Assembly (NCBI GenBank): GCA_016290875.1 | Contig: JAEEVL010000002.1 | Span: forward strand, 62,001-126,000 | Reading direction: 5' to 3' | Origin: Ruminococcus sp. | GTDB lineage: Bacteria > Bacillota > Clostridia > Oscillospirales > Ruminococcaceae | Length of the DNA: 64,000 bases | Shown: positions 53,304 to 61,915 of the stretch, in pieces | Position numbering within the stretch: position 1 is the first letter of the stretch | Layout: each line of letters begins with the position of its first letter | Made by a program: the position numbers and the translations under genes | Notes under the pieces: model-generated | The model's input: the letters and a program-made list of their open reading frames with translations, nothing else | Databases searched by the model: none | Told to the model about the DNA's origin: nothing

Positions 53304-54467
53304 ATGAGATCGGCTTTTAAAAATTTATCCTCGAACAAGCACAATATCGATTTCGGGTTGCTTTTTGCCGTTACGATATGTGCTGTTATCAGTACGCTGC
53401 TGATATTTTCTATCGCAGAGAGCGGTCTGAGCGAGGAAGAGGGCGTTGGTTCGAGCTACTGGAAAACACAGCTTGTTTCAACTGTTGTTGGTATAATCGG
53501 CGCCGTAATAATATCATACATCGACTACCGCAAGCTTGTAAAGCTGTGGTTCATATTCGCACCGGCAGCCTTGTTTCTTGTTGCACTGACGTTCACGTCG
53601 CTGGGTTATCAGCGATCGGGCGCGGACGACCAGGCGTGGCTTCAGATAGGTCCGGTAAACCTCCAGCCGTCAGAGCTTCTGAAGCTGGCATTCATTCTCA
53701 CGTTCAGCTATCATCTCTCCCGTGACGAGGAGGATATGAACAAACCCCTGCATATGCTGCTTCTGATCTTACACGCGGGTATCCCGATAGGCATCGTTGC
53801 AAAACAGGGTGACTTCGGTACAGCTATCGTATTTATGGCAATATTCCTGTTTATGATATGCTCTGCGAAGATATCGTGGAAATATCTGGCAATAGCGCCT
53901 TTCCTGATCGCAGCTATCGTTGCCGGAATGTGGTTCTTTGTACTGAGCGAGTTCCACAAGAAGAGAGTCACGATACTTTTCCACCCGGGTTCTGATCCGG
54001 ACTATATGGAGTATCAGCAGGATCTCGGACTTGCTGCTCTGAAATCTGGCGGAGTCTTCGGAAAGGGACTCTTCAAGGACGTTGACAAGTACATCTACGT
54101 TCCCGAGATACACAACGACTTTATTTTCACCTATGTCGGACAAGTTTTCGGTTTTCTCGGTTCGATAGGCGTTATCACGATACTGACCTATATGTGCCTG
54201 AAAGTATTTGCCGACAGCCGAATCACAAGAGACAGGCTCGGACGTTTCATATGTATGGGAGCTTTCGGACTTCTCCTTTCCCACTGCATAATGAATATCG
54301 GAATGGTGCTCAAGGTTGCGCCGGTTATCGGTGTTCCGCTTCCGTTCATGAGTGCCGGAGGTACAGCTATGATAAGTATGTACGCTGTAATCGGACTGGT
54401 ACTGAGCACATACAGCCACCGCGCTGTAAACTACAACGTTTTCTATGACGAGGACGAAGATAAATGA
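53304..54467 (+). CDS. rodA: SEDS peptidoglycan polymerase (RodA/FtsW/SpoVE family, RodA-like)
   Basis: The 387 residues have about ten membrane helices with SEDS family segments: WLQIGPVNLQPSELLKLAFI, KQGDFGTAIVF, the long outer loop ending LGLAALKSGGVFGKGLF, and HNDFIFTYVGQVFGF. The C-terminal VPLPFMSAGGTAMIS motif completes the signature. It polymerises lipid II into glycan strands, working with a class B PBP. No ftsZ or mre gene is nearby, so RodA rather than FtsW is a family-level guess. Confidence 0.88.
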   Translation: MRSAFKNLSSNKHNIDFGLLFAVTICAVISTLLIFSIAESGLSEEEGVGSSYWKTQLVSTVVGIIGAVIISYIDYRKLVKLWFIFAPAALFLVALTFTSLGYQRSGADDQAWLQIGPVNLQPSELLKLAFILTFSYHLSRDEEDMNKPLHMLLLILHAGIPIGIVAKQGDFGTAIVFMAIFLFMICSAKISWKYLAIAPFLIAAIVAGMWFFVLSEFHKKRVTILFHPGSDPDYMEYQQDLGLAALKSGGVFGKGLFKDVDKYIYVPEIHNDFIFTYVGQVFGFLGSIGVITILTYMCLKVFADSRITRDRLGRFICMGAFGLLLSHCIMNIGMVLKVAPVIGVPLPFMSAGGTAMISMYAVIGLVLSTYSHRAVNYNVFYDEDEDK

Positions 54468-54468
54468 T

Positions 54469-54504
54469 AAAAGCCATAAAGAAGCTTGCTTCTTTATGGC
54501 TTTT
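54469..54504. terminator. Bidirectional terminator between rodA and the P-type ATPase
   Basis: Perfect 16-bp stem AAAAGCCATAAAGAAG (54469-54484) / CTTCTTTATGGCTTTT (54489-54504), 4-nt loop, T-rich after it; between convergent genes. Confidence 0.9.
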
Positions 54505-54545
54505 CTTTTGCCGGAACGCGGATATGTTCACGGCATTGTTGTATG

Positions 54546-56780
54546 TCAGATGTATTTCTTTGTATTAAGTATGCGGATCGAATTGAGGACGAGTATCATC
54601 GCAACGCCTGAGTCAGCAAATACCGCAAACCACATACTCGGGTGACCTATGAGTCCGAGAACGAGCACAGCAGCCTTTACAGCGAGAGCGAATGCTATAT
54701 TGAAGTATGAAACCCTGAGTGCGCGGTCGGATATGCGCTTTGCCCTGAGAACTGATTCGGGTTCGGAATTCATAAATATAACATCAGCGGCTTCAAGTGC
54801 AAGGTCAGAACCGCTCTGCATAGCTCCGCCGACATCGGCTCCTGCGAGTACAGGACCGTCGTTTATGCCGTCACCGACAAACATCACTGAGCCGTATTTT
54901 TCACGCAGTCTGCCGAGTTCTTCGAGCTTGCCTTCGGGGAGAAGGCCTCCTGCAGCCGTTACGATACCGAGCTTTTTTGCAGTGATTTCAGCGTTTTCAG
55001 CCTTGTCACCTGTGAAGAGTGCAGTTTTTATGCCGGCTTTGCTGAGTCCGCTTACAGCAGAAGCCGCAGTCTTTTTCAGCTTGTCGGAAACCACTATCCT
55101 GCCCTCAGCCTTTCCGTTTACAGCGATGTAAACTATGCTTCCGGCAGCCTTTTCAAGCCCAGGCAGTTCAATGCCGTTTTCAGCCATAAGGCGCTCGTTT
55201 CCGCAGAGTATACTGTTTCCGCTGAGTTCTGCGGAGATACCTCTTCCGGCGAGTTCACCGGATCTGTCAGGTGAAGCAAGAGAAAGACCGTCTGTCTTGC
55301 AGCGTTCTACTATGCTCTGAGCAACTGGGTGAGTGGAGGTCTGTTCGCAGCTCCCGCACAGACGCAGGAGGTCATTTTCTGAGAGCTTGCCGAAGCTTTC
55401 AACAGTAGTAACAGAAAAGCTTCCGTCGGTGATAGTTCCTGTTTTATCAAAAGCTATGACCTTGACCTTGCCGAGCGCTTCAACAGAATCTCCGCCCTTG
55501 AAGAGTATACCAAGCTTTGAAGCTGCTCCTATACCCGAAAAATAGGCGAGGGGGACGCTAAGAACAAGGGCACATGGACAGCTGATTACAAGGAATGTGA
55601 GTGCAGAATGTATCCATTTTGTCCAGTCACCGGTAATGAGTGACGGGATTATTGCTGTGAGGACAGCTGCTGCGATAACGATAGGTGTGTAAACTTTTGC
55701 AAAGCGTGTGATGAAGCGGTCTATCTTAGGCTTTGCGGCCGAAGCGTCTTCAACGGCAGCTGCGACTCTGGCGATAGTCGAGTCGGCAGCGCCGGATTCT
55801 GCGCGGAGAGTGAAAGTATCGCCGAGGTTGATACAACCGGATATGACTCTGTCACCAGTTCGCACGGTCATGGGGATGGGTTCGCCGTTTATAGCTGAGG
55901 TATCCACACGCGATTCACCTGATTCGACTATACCGTCAGCGGCGATACGTTCGCCTGTTTTTATGCGGAGTATGTCTCCGGCCTTGACCTCGTCAGCGTC
56001 AACAACTGTAAAGCTGCCGCTGAGGAGAACCTCTGCCTCGTCAACACGTAGAGCGGCAGCGGCTGTGATAGCCTTTCTGCTGCGTGCAACTGCAAAGTCC
56101 TCGAACATCTCACCAATACGGAAGAAAAGCACGACTCCGACTGCTTCGGCGTATTCACCGATAGCAAATGCACCGAGTGTAGCAACTGTCATAAGAGTAT
56201 TCTCGTCGAAGAAGTTTTTCGCTTTGATGTTCTTGACGGTAGCCTTGAGGATGTTGGCGCCGAGTATCAGATAAGCGGCGGCAAACAGCACAAGCGCAGG
56301 TATTTTCGAGCTTAGGAAATGACCTGTTATAACGGCTGCTGCAAAAAGCACGATACCGCAGATGAGCGTAAGGAGCTCGCCTTTGTCGTTTTCGCTGTGT
56401 TCGTGAGTATGCTCATGTGAGTGCTCGTGAGCGTGCTCATGCGAGTGTTCATGTTCGTGGCAATGTTCATGTGCTTCACCGTGATGATGTTCATGGTCAT
56501 GACCGCAGCAGCACTCGCCGTGGTGTTCATGGTGGTGCTCTTTATGGTGGTGTTCGTGATGATGCTCGCGGGGGAGTATCTCAACATCAGGCTCGATAGA
56601 ACGCGCGGTTTCGTTCATTATTCGGAGAGTGTCGTCGGTGAATTCTCCGTGCATTTTGATAGTTCGCATCGGGAAATTCAGAACAGCTGACTCTATGCCT
56701 TCTAGTTTGCTTAGAGCTTCTTCTATTTTCGCACCGCAATGAGCGCAGTTGAGTTCATTTATAATGAAAGTCTTCTCCAT
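54546..56780 (-). CDS. Zn/Cd-type heavy-metal P1B ATPase with His-rich N terminus
   Basis: The 744 residues begin with a heavy-metal-associated domain (NCAHC, Cys12 and Cys15), then a very His-rich stretch (residues 72-129, mostly HE/HD/HS repeats with a CCCGHD cluster). The ATPase follows: SCPCALVLSVPLAY (CPC at 401-403), phosphorylation site DKTGTI (445-450), and GDGINDGP in the hinge. A Lys in GIGAASKLG after the CPC helix and the overall layout fit group P1B-2 (ZntA/CadA) exporters of Zn2+, Cd2+ and Pb2+. An ArsR-like operator lies at the promoter. No arsR/smtB gene is nearby. Confidence 0.92.
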   Translation of the reverse strand: MEKTFIINELNCAHCGAKIEEALSKLEGIESAVLNFPMRTIKMHGEFTDDTLRIMNETARSIEPDVEILPREHHHEHHHKEHHHEHHGECCCGHDHEHHHGEAHEHCHEHEHSHEHAHEHSHEHTHEHSENDKGELLTLICGIVLFAAAVITGHFLSSKIPALVLFAAAYLILGANILKATVKNIKAKNFFDENTLMTVATLGAFAIGEYAEAVGVVLFFRIGEMFEDFAVARSRKAITAAAALRVDEAEVLLSGSFTVVDADEVKAGDILRIKTGERIAADGIVESGESRVDTSAINGEPIPMTVRTGDRVISGCINLGDTFTLRAESGAADSTIARVAAAVEDASAAKPKIDRFITRFAKVYTPIVIAAAVLTAIIPSLITGDWTKWIHSALTFLVISCPCALVLSVPLAYFSGIGAASKLGILFKGGDSVEALGKVKVIAFDKTGTITDGSFSVTTVESFGKLSENDLLRLCGSCEQTSTHPVAQSIVERCKTDGLSLASPDRSGELAGRGISAELSGNSILCGNERLMAENGIELPGLEKAAGSIVYIAVNGKAEGRIVVSDKLKKTAASAVSGLSKAGIKTALFTGDKAENAEITAKKLGIVTAAGGLLPEGKLEELGRLREKYGSVMFVGDGINDGPVLAGADVGGAMQSGSDLALEAADVIFMNSEPESVLRAKRISDRALRVSYFNIAFALAVKAAVLVLGLIGHPSMWFAVFADSGVAMILVLNSIRILNTKKYI

Positions 56781-56797
56781 AATTCATCTTCCTTTCA

Positions 56798-56816
56798 TAT
56801 GAATATCTGTTCATAT
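56798..56816 (-). promoter_or_regulatory. ArsR/SmtB-like operator at the metal ATPase promoter
   Basis: Imperfect palindrome ATATGAA-TATCT-TTCATAT-like (arms ATATGAA 56798-56804 and TTCATAT 56810-56816), just downstream of a GATAAT -10 (56828-56823); TTGACA at 56849-56844 gives a 15-bp spacer. The sequence resembles 12-2-12 operators of ArsR/SmtB metal repressors (TGAACA..TGTTCA). A repressor bound there would block transcription until metal is present (inference). Confidence 0.6.
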
Positions 56817-56894
56817 GTTAATATTATCATATATTTTTGAGTTTGTCAAGGGGTTCTGAATTATTTTTTTCATTTATCCTGCGGATATGATAAA

Positions 56895-56920
56895 CGGCAG
56901 AGCTTTTCTGAACTCTGCCG
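56895..56920 (-). terminator. Hairpin after the second folC gene
   Basis: Stem CGGCAGAG (56895-56902) / CTCTGCCG (56913-56920). The T-run on the minus strand is weak (GTTTATC). Confidence 0.6.
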
Positions 56921-56927
56921 CAATATA

Positions 56928-58199
56928 TTATAATAGTTTGCTGAGTGCTTGGGTGAACTGGCGGTACATATACAATGAACCGAGTGCGATAAGGGGAGTT
57001 TCGGTGCGCTTTGAGTATTCATAAGCGCTGCGGACGCCTTTGTCAAGTTCCGGAAAAGCCTCTGCTGCAACGCCGTACTCAGAGAATACTCCGGCGAGGA
57101 AACTGCTGTCAAGTGAGCGCGGATTATCGGGAGTTACTGCGAAAACGCGGTCAATGAGCGGACAGAGTATCTCAGGGTACAGGCGATATTCCTTATCCGC
57201 CATAACTCCGATGAGCAGAGCAACCCTTCTGCCACTGAAATATTTCTGAATGCTCTCGGCGGCAGTAGTGATGCCGTCCGGATTGTGAGCACCGTCGCAG
57301 ATGATAACAGGCTTTTTGCACATAAGCTCGAATCTGCCGTGCCACTTGACATCGGCGAGTCCTTCCTGCACAGCCTTGTAAGGTATATCAAGTCCGAGTT
57401 CGTTGAGGATACCGACACAGCTGAGAACGTTGACCGTATTGGCGAACTGGTATGTGCCGAGAAGAGAAAGTCGGGTTTCAATGCCTTTGTAGGAGAAACG
57501 TGTGCCGGTCAGTTCATTGTCGGAGATAAGGCGGAAATCGTCCTTATTCGGCAGGTACAGCTTTGAGGAGTTCTTTTTAGCGGCAGCTTCTATTACGCTG
57601 AGCGCTTCTGTGCCGCCGTAGTATACCGGTCTGCCCGGTTTGATGATACCTGCTTTGTGCGAAGCTATCTCCTCTGGCGTATCTCCGAGAATTCCGCAGT
57701 GATCGCGCTGGATATTGGTTACAACGGACAGCAGGGGAGCTGTGATAATGTTTGTGGAGTCGAGATCACCGCCGAGTCCGCATTCTACCACAGCAATATC
57801 GCATTTCTCACGGACGAACATCTCGTAAGCAGCAGCGGTGAGAACTTCAAACTCAGTTGGCTTATCGTCCATAGTTTCCCATATATCTGCAATACCGAGT
57901 ATTATATCAGCCAGTTTTTTCTCGGATATCTCTTCGCAGTTTATCCGGAAGCTGTCTGTGATACCGGTTATTGCCGGCGAAGAGAAGCTTCCTGTGCGGT
58001 AACCGGCGCTTTTTAGTATTGAAGTTAGCATAGCACCGAATGAGCCTTTGCCATTAGTGCCGGAAACGTGTATAACTCTGACTTTTTCCTGCGGATCATC
58101 CATTTTGTGGAGAAGTTCCTCGATGCGCGAGAGTCCTGTGACTATGCCTCGCACGGAAGTTTTTTTCAGAAAAGCCGTTGCTTTTTCGATACTGTTCAT
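56928..58199 (-). CDS. folC: Folylpolyglutamate synthase / dihydrofolate synthase, paralogue 2
   Basis: The 423 residues have the same plan as the copy at 15653: P-loop SGTNGKGSFGA near residue 47, GSFSSPAITGI, ECGLGGDLDSTN and NIQRDHCGILGDTPEEIA. It differs at many positions from the first copy, so the duplication is old. It has its own promoter (58234-58263) and an SD GGAGG before the ATG. One of the two may be specialised for dihydrofolate synthase activity; the sequence does not show which. Confidence 0.88.
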   Translation of the reverse strand: MNSIEKATAFLKKTSVRGIVTGLSRIEELLHKMDDPQEKVRVIHVSGTNGKGSFGAMLTSILKSAGYRTGSFSSPAITGITDSFRINCEEISEKKLADIILGIADIWETMDDKPTEFEVLTAAAYEMFVREKCDIAVVECGLGGDLDSTNIITAPLLSVVTNIQRDHCGILGDTPEEIASHKAGIIKPGRPVYYGGTEALSVIEAAAKKNSSKLYLPNKDDFRLISDNELTGTRFSYKGIETRLSLLGTYQFANTVNVLSCVGILNELGLDIPYKAVQEGLADVKWHGRFELMCKKPVIICDGAHNPDGITTAAESIQKYFSGRRVALLIGVMADKEYRLYPEILCPLIDRVFAVTPDNPRSLDSSFLAGVFSEYGVAAEAFPELDKGVRSAYEYSKRTETPLIALGSLYMYRQFTQALSKLL

Positions 58200-58233
58200 T
58201 GTCTTCCTCCGTATCGGTTTGTTATTCTGATTA

Positions 58234-58263
58234 ATTATACACCTAAAAGCAAGTGCTTGTCAA
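58234..58263 (-). promoter_or_regulatory. Promoter of the second folC gene
   Basis: Minus strand TTGACA (58263-58258), 18-bp spacer, TATAAT (58239-58234). Confidence 0.75.
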
Positions 58264-58298
58264 ATTGTAAGGCTGTGTTTATTTCAGTGTCTATAAAG

Positions 58299-58328
58299 TA
58301 AAACGGACAGCCGAAGCTGTCCGTTTTA
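58299..58328 (-). terminator. Terminator of the GH26 gene
   Basis: Perfect 12-13 bp stem TAAAACGGACAGC / GCTGTCCGTTTTA, loop CGAA-like. TTTA on the minus strand side. Confidence 0.85.
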
Positions 58329-58336
58329 CAGAATAT

Positions 58337-60382
58337 TTAAGAGATGACCGGGAATTCTGTGATAAGACCAAGCTTGAACTTCTGAATGAGAAGCGCATCC
58401 TGGTTGGTGAGACCTTTCTTGCCGTCAACATCGGCGTTGGCTTCACCTGTCTCTGTTATGCTGAGAGCTGTCTTGCCCTTTGCGTATTTATCAGGGTTTG
58501 TAGCGACCTGCATTACGAGAACAGCGTCTGCTATGTTAACATTGTCGTCACAGTTCGCATCACCTAATTTAGTTGCCTTTACACCTGTTGAAGAAGATGT
58601 TTCAGTAGGCAGTGCGGAAGAATTGAAGAGATCTTCCGGAAGCTCGTCGAGAGTTATGCAGTATTCGCTGTTATAGAGCGCTTTGAGCTCATCGTGATCC
58701 TGGTAGTTTGTTCCGCTTACGAAAGGCGTTTCGGGTGTGTCATACCAGGGGCAGAAGTAGAGCCAGTCAGCGTGCTCGACCTTCATATTGTCAAGGCTCG
58801 GTACAGAGTCGTTTTCTGCCATAGCAACCATTTTATTGCCCTTTACATAACCGTGGAGCTTGAAGAAGATGCCTGACTCAGCATCGAGGTTAGGGCCGGA
58901 GGTCTTGCCATCGTGGCGGTTGTACTGAGTGTTGTACTTATCGAAAGCAACAATGTCAACGCGGTCGTCACCGGAATACCATGCAGCAGAAGCATCAGAC
59001 CACGCATAGAGGTTCTGCTCCCAGATGAGATTGTGGAGACCGTATTCGTCCTCGAGAGTATCCTGGAGGAATGCCCAGAGCTCCTTGTAAACTGCTGCGC
59101 CTTCCTTTGCCCACCAGAACCATGCACCTGAACCGTCAGTAGGATCATTTGTCTTGCTGGGGTTGCCCTCAGCTTCATGGAACGGTCGGAATATAACGGG
59201 AACACCTGCATCCTGGAGCTTCTTGAGCTCAGCAGCAAGATTCTTCATACAAAGCTGGAAGTAGTCATATTCAAGAGTACCCTCTACCAGACAGTTCGCA
59301 GTCTTGAAATTAGTTTTCTCACTGTAAGTGGTCTTGGAGAAATCAAGGGGCTCGCCGAGAGTATAATCAGCAGTATCGGTTGGAACATTTACGTGCCATG
59401 AAGCTGTACAGATACCGCCCTTTTCATTTGTCCAGTCTATCATTCTGCCGGCAACTCCGTCGTCCCATGCGTAGCATGGGCAGTAGCTTCCGAAGTCGAA
59501 GCCCTGGATAGCCGGATATTTACCTGTGAGCTCGTTAATGAGCTCAACGTCCTTTTCGTAGTTATTATATGTGTAATTGCGGTTCTGAGTGCTGTAAGTG
59601 TAAACTCTTCCGTCAGGACCTGTACAATGCCACGGGAACTTATTGCCCTGTTCGTCCTTGTCGTAGCTGTCCTTGTCGATAGTGTACTCAACGCCGTCCT
59701 GGTCTGTACACTTGTCGGAATTGCTGTCGTAGCGGATAGTGGTCTGAATTGTGTTTCCACCGCCGTATATCTGCTGCTGACCTGAGAGAATGTTGCTTCC
59801 GTAAACGCTGTGGAGATATTTCATCAGAGCCTTTGTCTCGGAAGTAGCATCGGGATCACAGGTCTCACTTGATGCCTTTGAAAGGTCCGGGAACTCTGCT
59901 TCGGAAACGGTTATGTAGTCGATCGCCATATATCCGTATGTAGGTACGAATTCAAGAGTATTCTCACCCTTTGAAAGACGTACAACTCCGAAATTATAGT
60001 CCCTCCACTCTCTTGAGTAGTCAGCGGTCGTGGTATAAGCCTTACCGTTGATCTTGAGAGTCTGCATTCTGCCTTCCTGATTGAGTATCTGAGCGCCGCG
60101 TACTGTTATGGTGTACATACCGTCTTCGGGAACTGTCACCGTGAAAGATGCCGGTGAAGCGGAAAGGTAGAAGAAGCCTTCGCCAGAGTAACCGGGTACC
60201 TCATCAGCATAGATACTTGTCCAGAGAGTAGCGTCCGTGAGATCTTCACCTTCGATCACATACGGAAACTTAGTTGTGTCAGCTGCTGATACAGGTGCAG
60301 CTGTTGAAAAAGACAAGCTCTGAACAGCTGTAAGAGCTGCTGCTGAAAAGATCCCTACTGATCTTTTTAGTGGATTGTGCAT
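58337..60382 (-). CDS. Secreted GH26 beta-mannanase with CBM35-like domain and C-terminal dockerin
   Basis: The 681 residues have a signal peptide to about 33 (VSA), a CBM35-like domain (about 40-160; YVIEGEDLTDATLW and GENTLEFVPTYGYMAIDYI), a GH26 domain (about 180-580) and a type I dockerin (about 606-675; GDANCDDNVNIADAVLVM and NADVDGKKGLTNQDALLI). The GH26 acid/base is Glu403 (FRPFHEAEG) and the nucleophile Glu523 (MVAMAENDSVP). It hydrolyses beta-1,4-mannans and should be bound to a cohesin-bearing scaffold. The CotH/dockerin protein and a cohesin-like lipoprotein are in the same window. Confidence 0.94.
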   Translation of the reverse strand: MHNPLKRSVGIFSAAALTAVQSLSFSTAAPVSAADTTKFPYVIEGEDLTDATLWTSIYADEVPGYSGEGFFYLSASPASFTVTVPEDGMYTITVRGAQILNQEGRMQTLKINGKAYTTTADYSREWRDYNFGVVRLSKGENTLEFVPTYGYMAIDYITVSEAEFPDLSKASSETCDPDATSETKALMKYLHSVYGSNILSGQQQIYGGGNTIQTTIRYDSNSDKCTDQDGVEYTIDKDSYDKDEQGNKFPWHCTGPDGRVYTYSTQNRNYTYNNYEKDVELINELTGKYPAIQGFDFGSYCPCYAWDDGVAGRMIDWTNEKGGICTASWHVNVPTDTADYTLGEPLDFSKTTYSEKTNFKTANCLVEGTLEYDYFQLCMKNLAAELKKLQDAGVPVIFRPFHEAEGNPSKTNDPTDGSGAWFWWAKEGAAVYKELWAFLQDTLEDEYGLHNLIWEQNLYAWSDASAAWYSGDDRVDIVAFDKYNTQYNRHDGKTSGPNLDAESGIFFKLHGYVKGNKMVAMAENDSVPSLDNMKVEHADWLYFCPWYDTPETPFVSGTNYQDHDELKALYNSEYCITLDELPEDLFNSSALPTETSSSTGVKATKLGDANCDDNVNIADAVLVMQVATNPDKYAKGKTALSITETGEANADVDGKKGLTNQDALLIQKFKLGLITEFPVIS

Positions 60383-60472
60383 TTTTTATGTCCTCCTTAA
60401 AACAATTATTCAGTTAACAATTAATTAACTGTTGATTAAATTATATCCCCAGGATCGAATTATCCTATCTAT

Positions 60473-60501
60473 ATTATAACTGGAAGTTTACGGTTTGTCA
60501 A
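60473..60501 (-). promoter_or_regulatory. Promoter of the GH26 gene
   Basis: Minus strand TTGACA (60501-60496), 17-bp spacer, TATAAT (60478-60473). The leader of about 85 nt contains TTAATTAACTGTTGATTAA-type repeats. Confidence 0.85.
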
Positions 60502-60565
60502 GCGATTTTTATGAAAAATACAAATTTAAGTAGCTGCTTAAATTATAAATAGACTGGCATGGCGC

Positions 60566-60598
60566 AAATAAAAGTGCCGCATCATTTAAGATGCGGCA
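60566..60598 (-). terminator. Terminator of ispDF
   Basis: Minus strand TGCCGCATC-TTAAAT-GATGCGGCA (60598-60575) followed by CTTTTATTT. Confidence 0.85.
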
Positions 60599-60618
60599 TA
60601 GTATTGTTAAGTATCATA

Positions 60619-61095
60619 TCATAATTTTTTCATTAAAGCGACTGAGTGCGCTGAGATGCCGAGCTTTTCACCGGTGAAGCCGAGATGTTCCTCGGTTGTT
60701 GCCTTGACACTTATCTGTGAAACGTCACATCCGCAGACTTTAGCGATGTTCTCACGCATTGTGATGATGTGCGGAGCGAGCTTCGGTGCCTGAGCAATTA
60801 CAGTTGCGTCTATGTTGCCGATACAGTAGCCGTTTTCGCGGCAAACTTTCACGACTTCAGCCAGGAGCTTCATACTGTCAGCACCTTCGTATTCGGCAGC
60901 AGTGTCAGGGAAGAGGTGACCTATATCGCCGAGTGCGAGTGCTCCGAGCATAGAGTCCATGATCGCGTGTACAAGAACATCTGCATCAGAGTGACCGAGC
61001 AGACCTGTTGTGTGCGGTATATCAACGCCGCCGAGTATCAGCTTTCTGCCCTCGACGAGCTTGTGAACGTCATATCCGTGACCTATCCTGAACAT
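60619..61095 (-). CDS. ispF: 2-C-methyl-D-erythritol 2,4-cyclodiphosphate synthase
   Basis: The 158-residue enzyme of the MEP isoprenoid pathway has the zinc site in GHGYDVHKL (Asp9, His11) plus His in [12 protein letters not shown]. The [14 protein letters not shown] and EEHLGFTGE segments complete the family signature. It cyclises CDP-ME phosphate to MEcPP. It lies 15 bp after ispD on the same strand. Confidence 0.96.
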   Translation of the reverse strand: MFRIGHGYDVHKLVEGRKLILGGVDIPHTTGLLGHSDADVLVHAIMDSMLGALALGDIGHLFPDTAAEYEGADSMKLLAEVVKVCRENGYCIGNIDATVIAQAPKLAPHIITMRENIAKVCGCDVSQISVKATTEEHLGFTGEKLGISAHSVALMKKL

Positions 61096-61110
61096 AATTA
61101 TCCTCCTGTC

Positions 61111-61785
61111 TCAGAGCTTCATTAACACTTCCGCGAGTTTGATGTCCTCGGGAGTGGTTATCTTGATATTTGTGTAATCTCCGGTAGTCATAGCGACTTT
61201 GCCGCCGATAGCTTCAACGAGCTGGCAGTCGTCAGTGAAATCGAGACCGTGTTCGAGAGCGAAGTCGATACCCTCAAAATAAAGATTGCGTTTGAATATC
61301 TGCGGAGTCTGTGTGATGTAGAGCGAACTGCGCGGCGGTGTGTCTGTGATAAGTCCGTCATCGACAGTCTTTATCGTATCCTTTACCGGGACTCCGAGTG
61401 TTGCGCCTCCGAATACAGAAGCGTCCTTAATGACCTTTTCGATGTGTTCCGGCTTGACGAGCGGACGGGCACCGTCATGGACTGCAACGAGCTGCGAGTC
61501 CTTTGAGATCATCTTAATGCCGTTGATAACGCTCTCCTGGCGAGTCTTTCCGCCGGTGGTGCAGGCAGCGAGCTTTGTGATGCCGGCAGCTTCTGCTTCT
61601 GCTTTGATAGCAGGTATGTCGCTTTCGCGTGCTACTATGACGATCTCTGAAACGCTTTCACATTTCTGAAAAGCCTGCATCGTAACGCCGATAACGAGCC
61701 TGTCTCCGAGTGGGAGCAAAATCTTGTTTACGCCGCCCATTCGCGTGGAATTTCCGGCGCATACTATAACAACTGAAGTATTCAT
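61111..61785 (-). CDS. ispD: 2-C-methyl-D-erythritol 4-phosphate cytidylyltransferase
   Basis: The ATG at 61785 (GGAG 6 nt upstream) gives 224 residues; an ATG 6 bases earlier touches the SD. The nucleotidyltransferase start VVIVCAGNSTRMGGVNK, the LVAVHDGARPLVKPE segment and the final DYTNIKITTPEDI motif are characteristic. It makes CDP-ME from CTP and MEP. It shares a transcript with ispF. Confidence 0.95.
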   Translation of the reverse strand: MNTSVVIVCAGNSTRMGGVNKILLPLGDRLVIGVTMQAFQKCESVSEIVIVARESDIPAIKAEAEAAGITKLAACTTGGKTRQESVINGIKMISKDSQLVAVHDGARPLVKPEHIEKVIKDASVFGGATLGVPVKDTIKTVDDGLITDTPPRSSLYITQTPQIFKRNLYFEGIDFALEHGLDFTDDCQLVEAIGGKVAMTTGDYTNIKITTPEDIKLAEVLMKL

Positions 61786-61842
61786 AAACATCTCCGTAAT
61801 AGTTAAGCGGTACAGTACACAAACAGCGGTACTGCCATAACA

Positions 61843-61871
61843 ATTATACTATGATAACCATAAAAAGTCAA
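61843..61871 (-). promoter_or_regulatory. Promoter of ispDF
   Basis: Minus strand TTGACT (61871-61866), 17-bp spacer, TATAAT (61848-61843). Confidence 0.75.
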
Positions 61872-61882
61872 ATAGAACACAT

Positions 61883-61911
61883 AAAAAGGGACTGCCCGAG
61901 AGCAGTCCCTT
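61883..61911 (-). terminator. Terminator of the DUF1846 gene
   Basis: Minus strand stem AAGGGACTGC / GCAGTCCCTT (10 bp), 6-nt loop, followed by TTTAT. Confidence 0.85.
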
Positions 61912-61915
61912 ATCA

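Noticed and set aside
56417..56599. Repeated DNA in the His-rich part of the metal ATPase gene as a CRISPR or satellite repeat
   Set aside because: The repeats are in frame His/Glu codons within a protein of known type.
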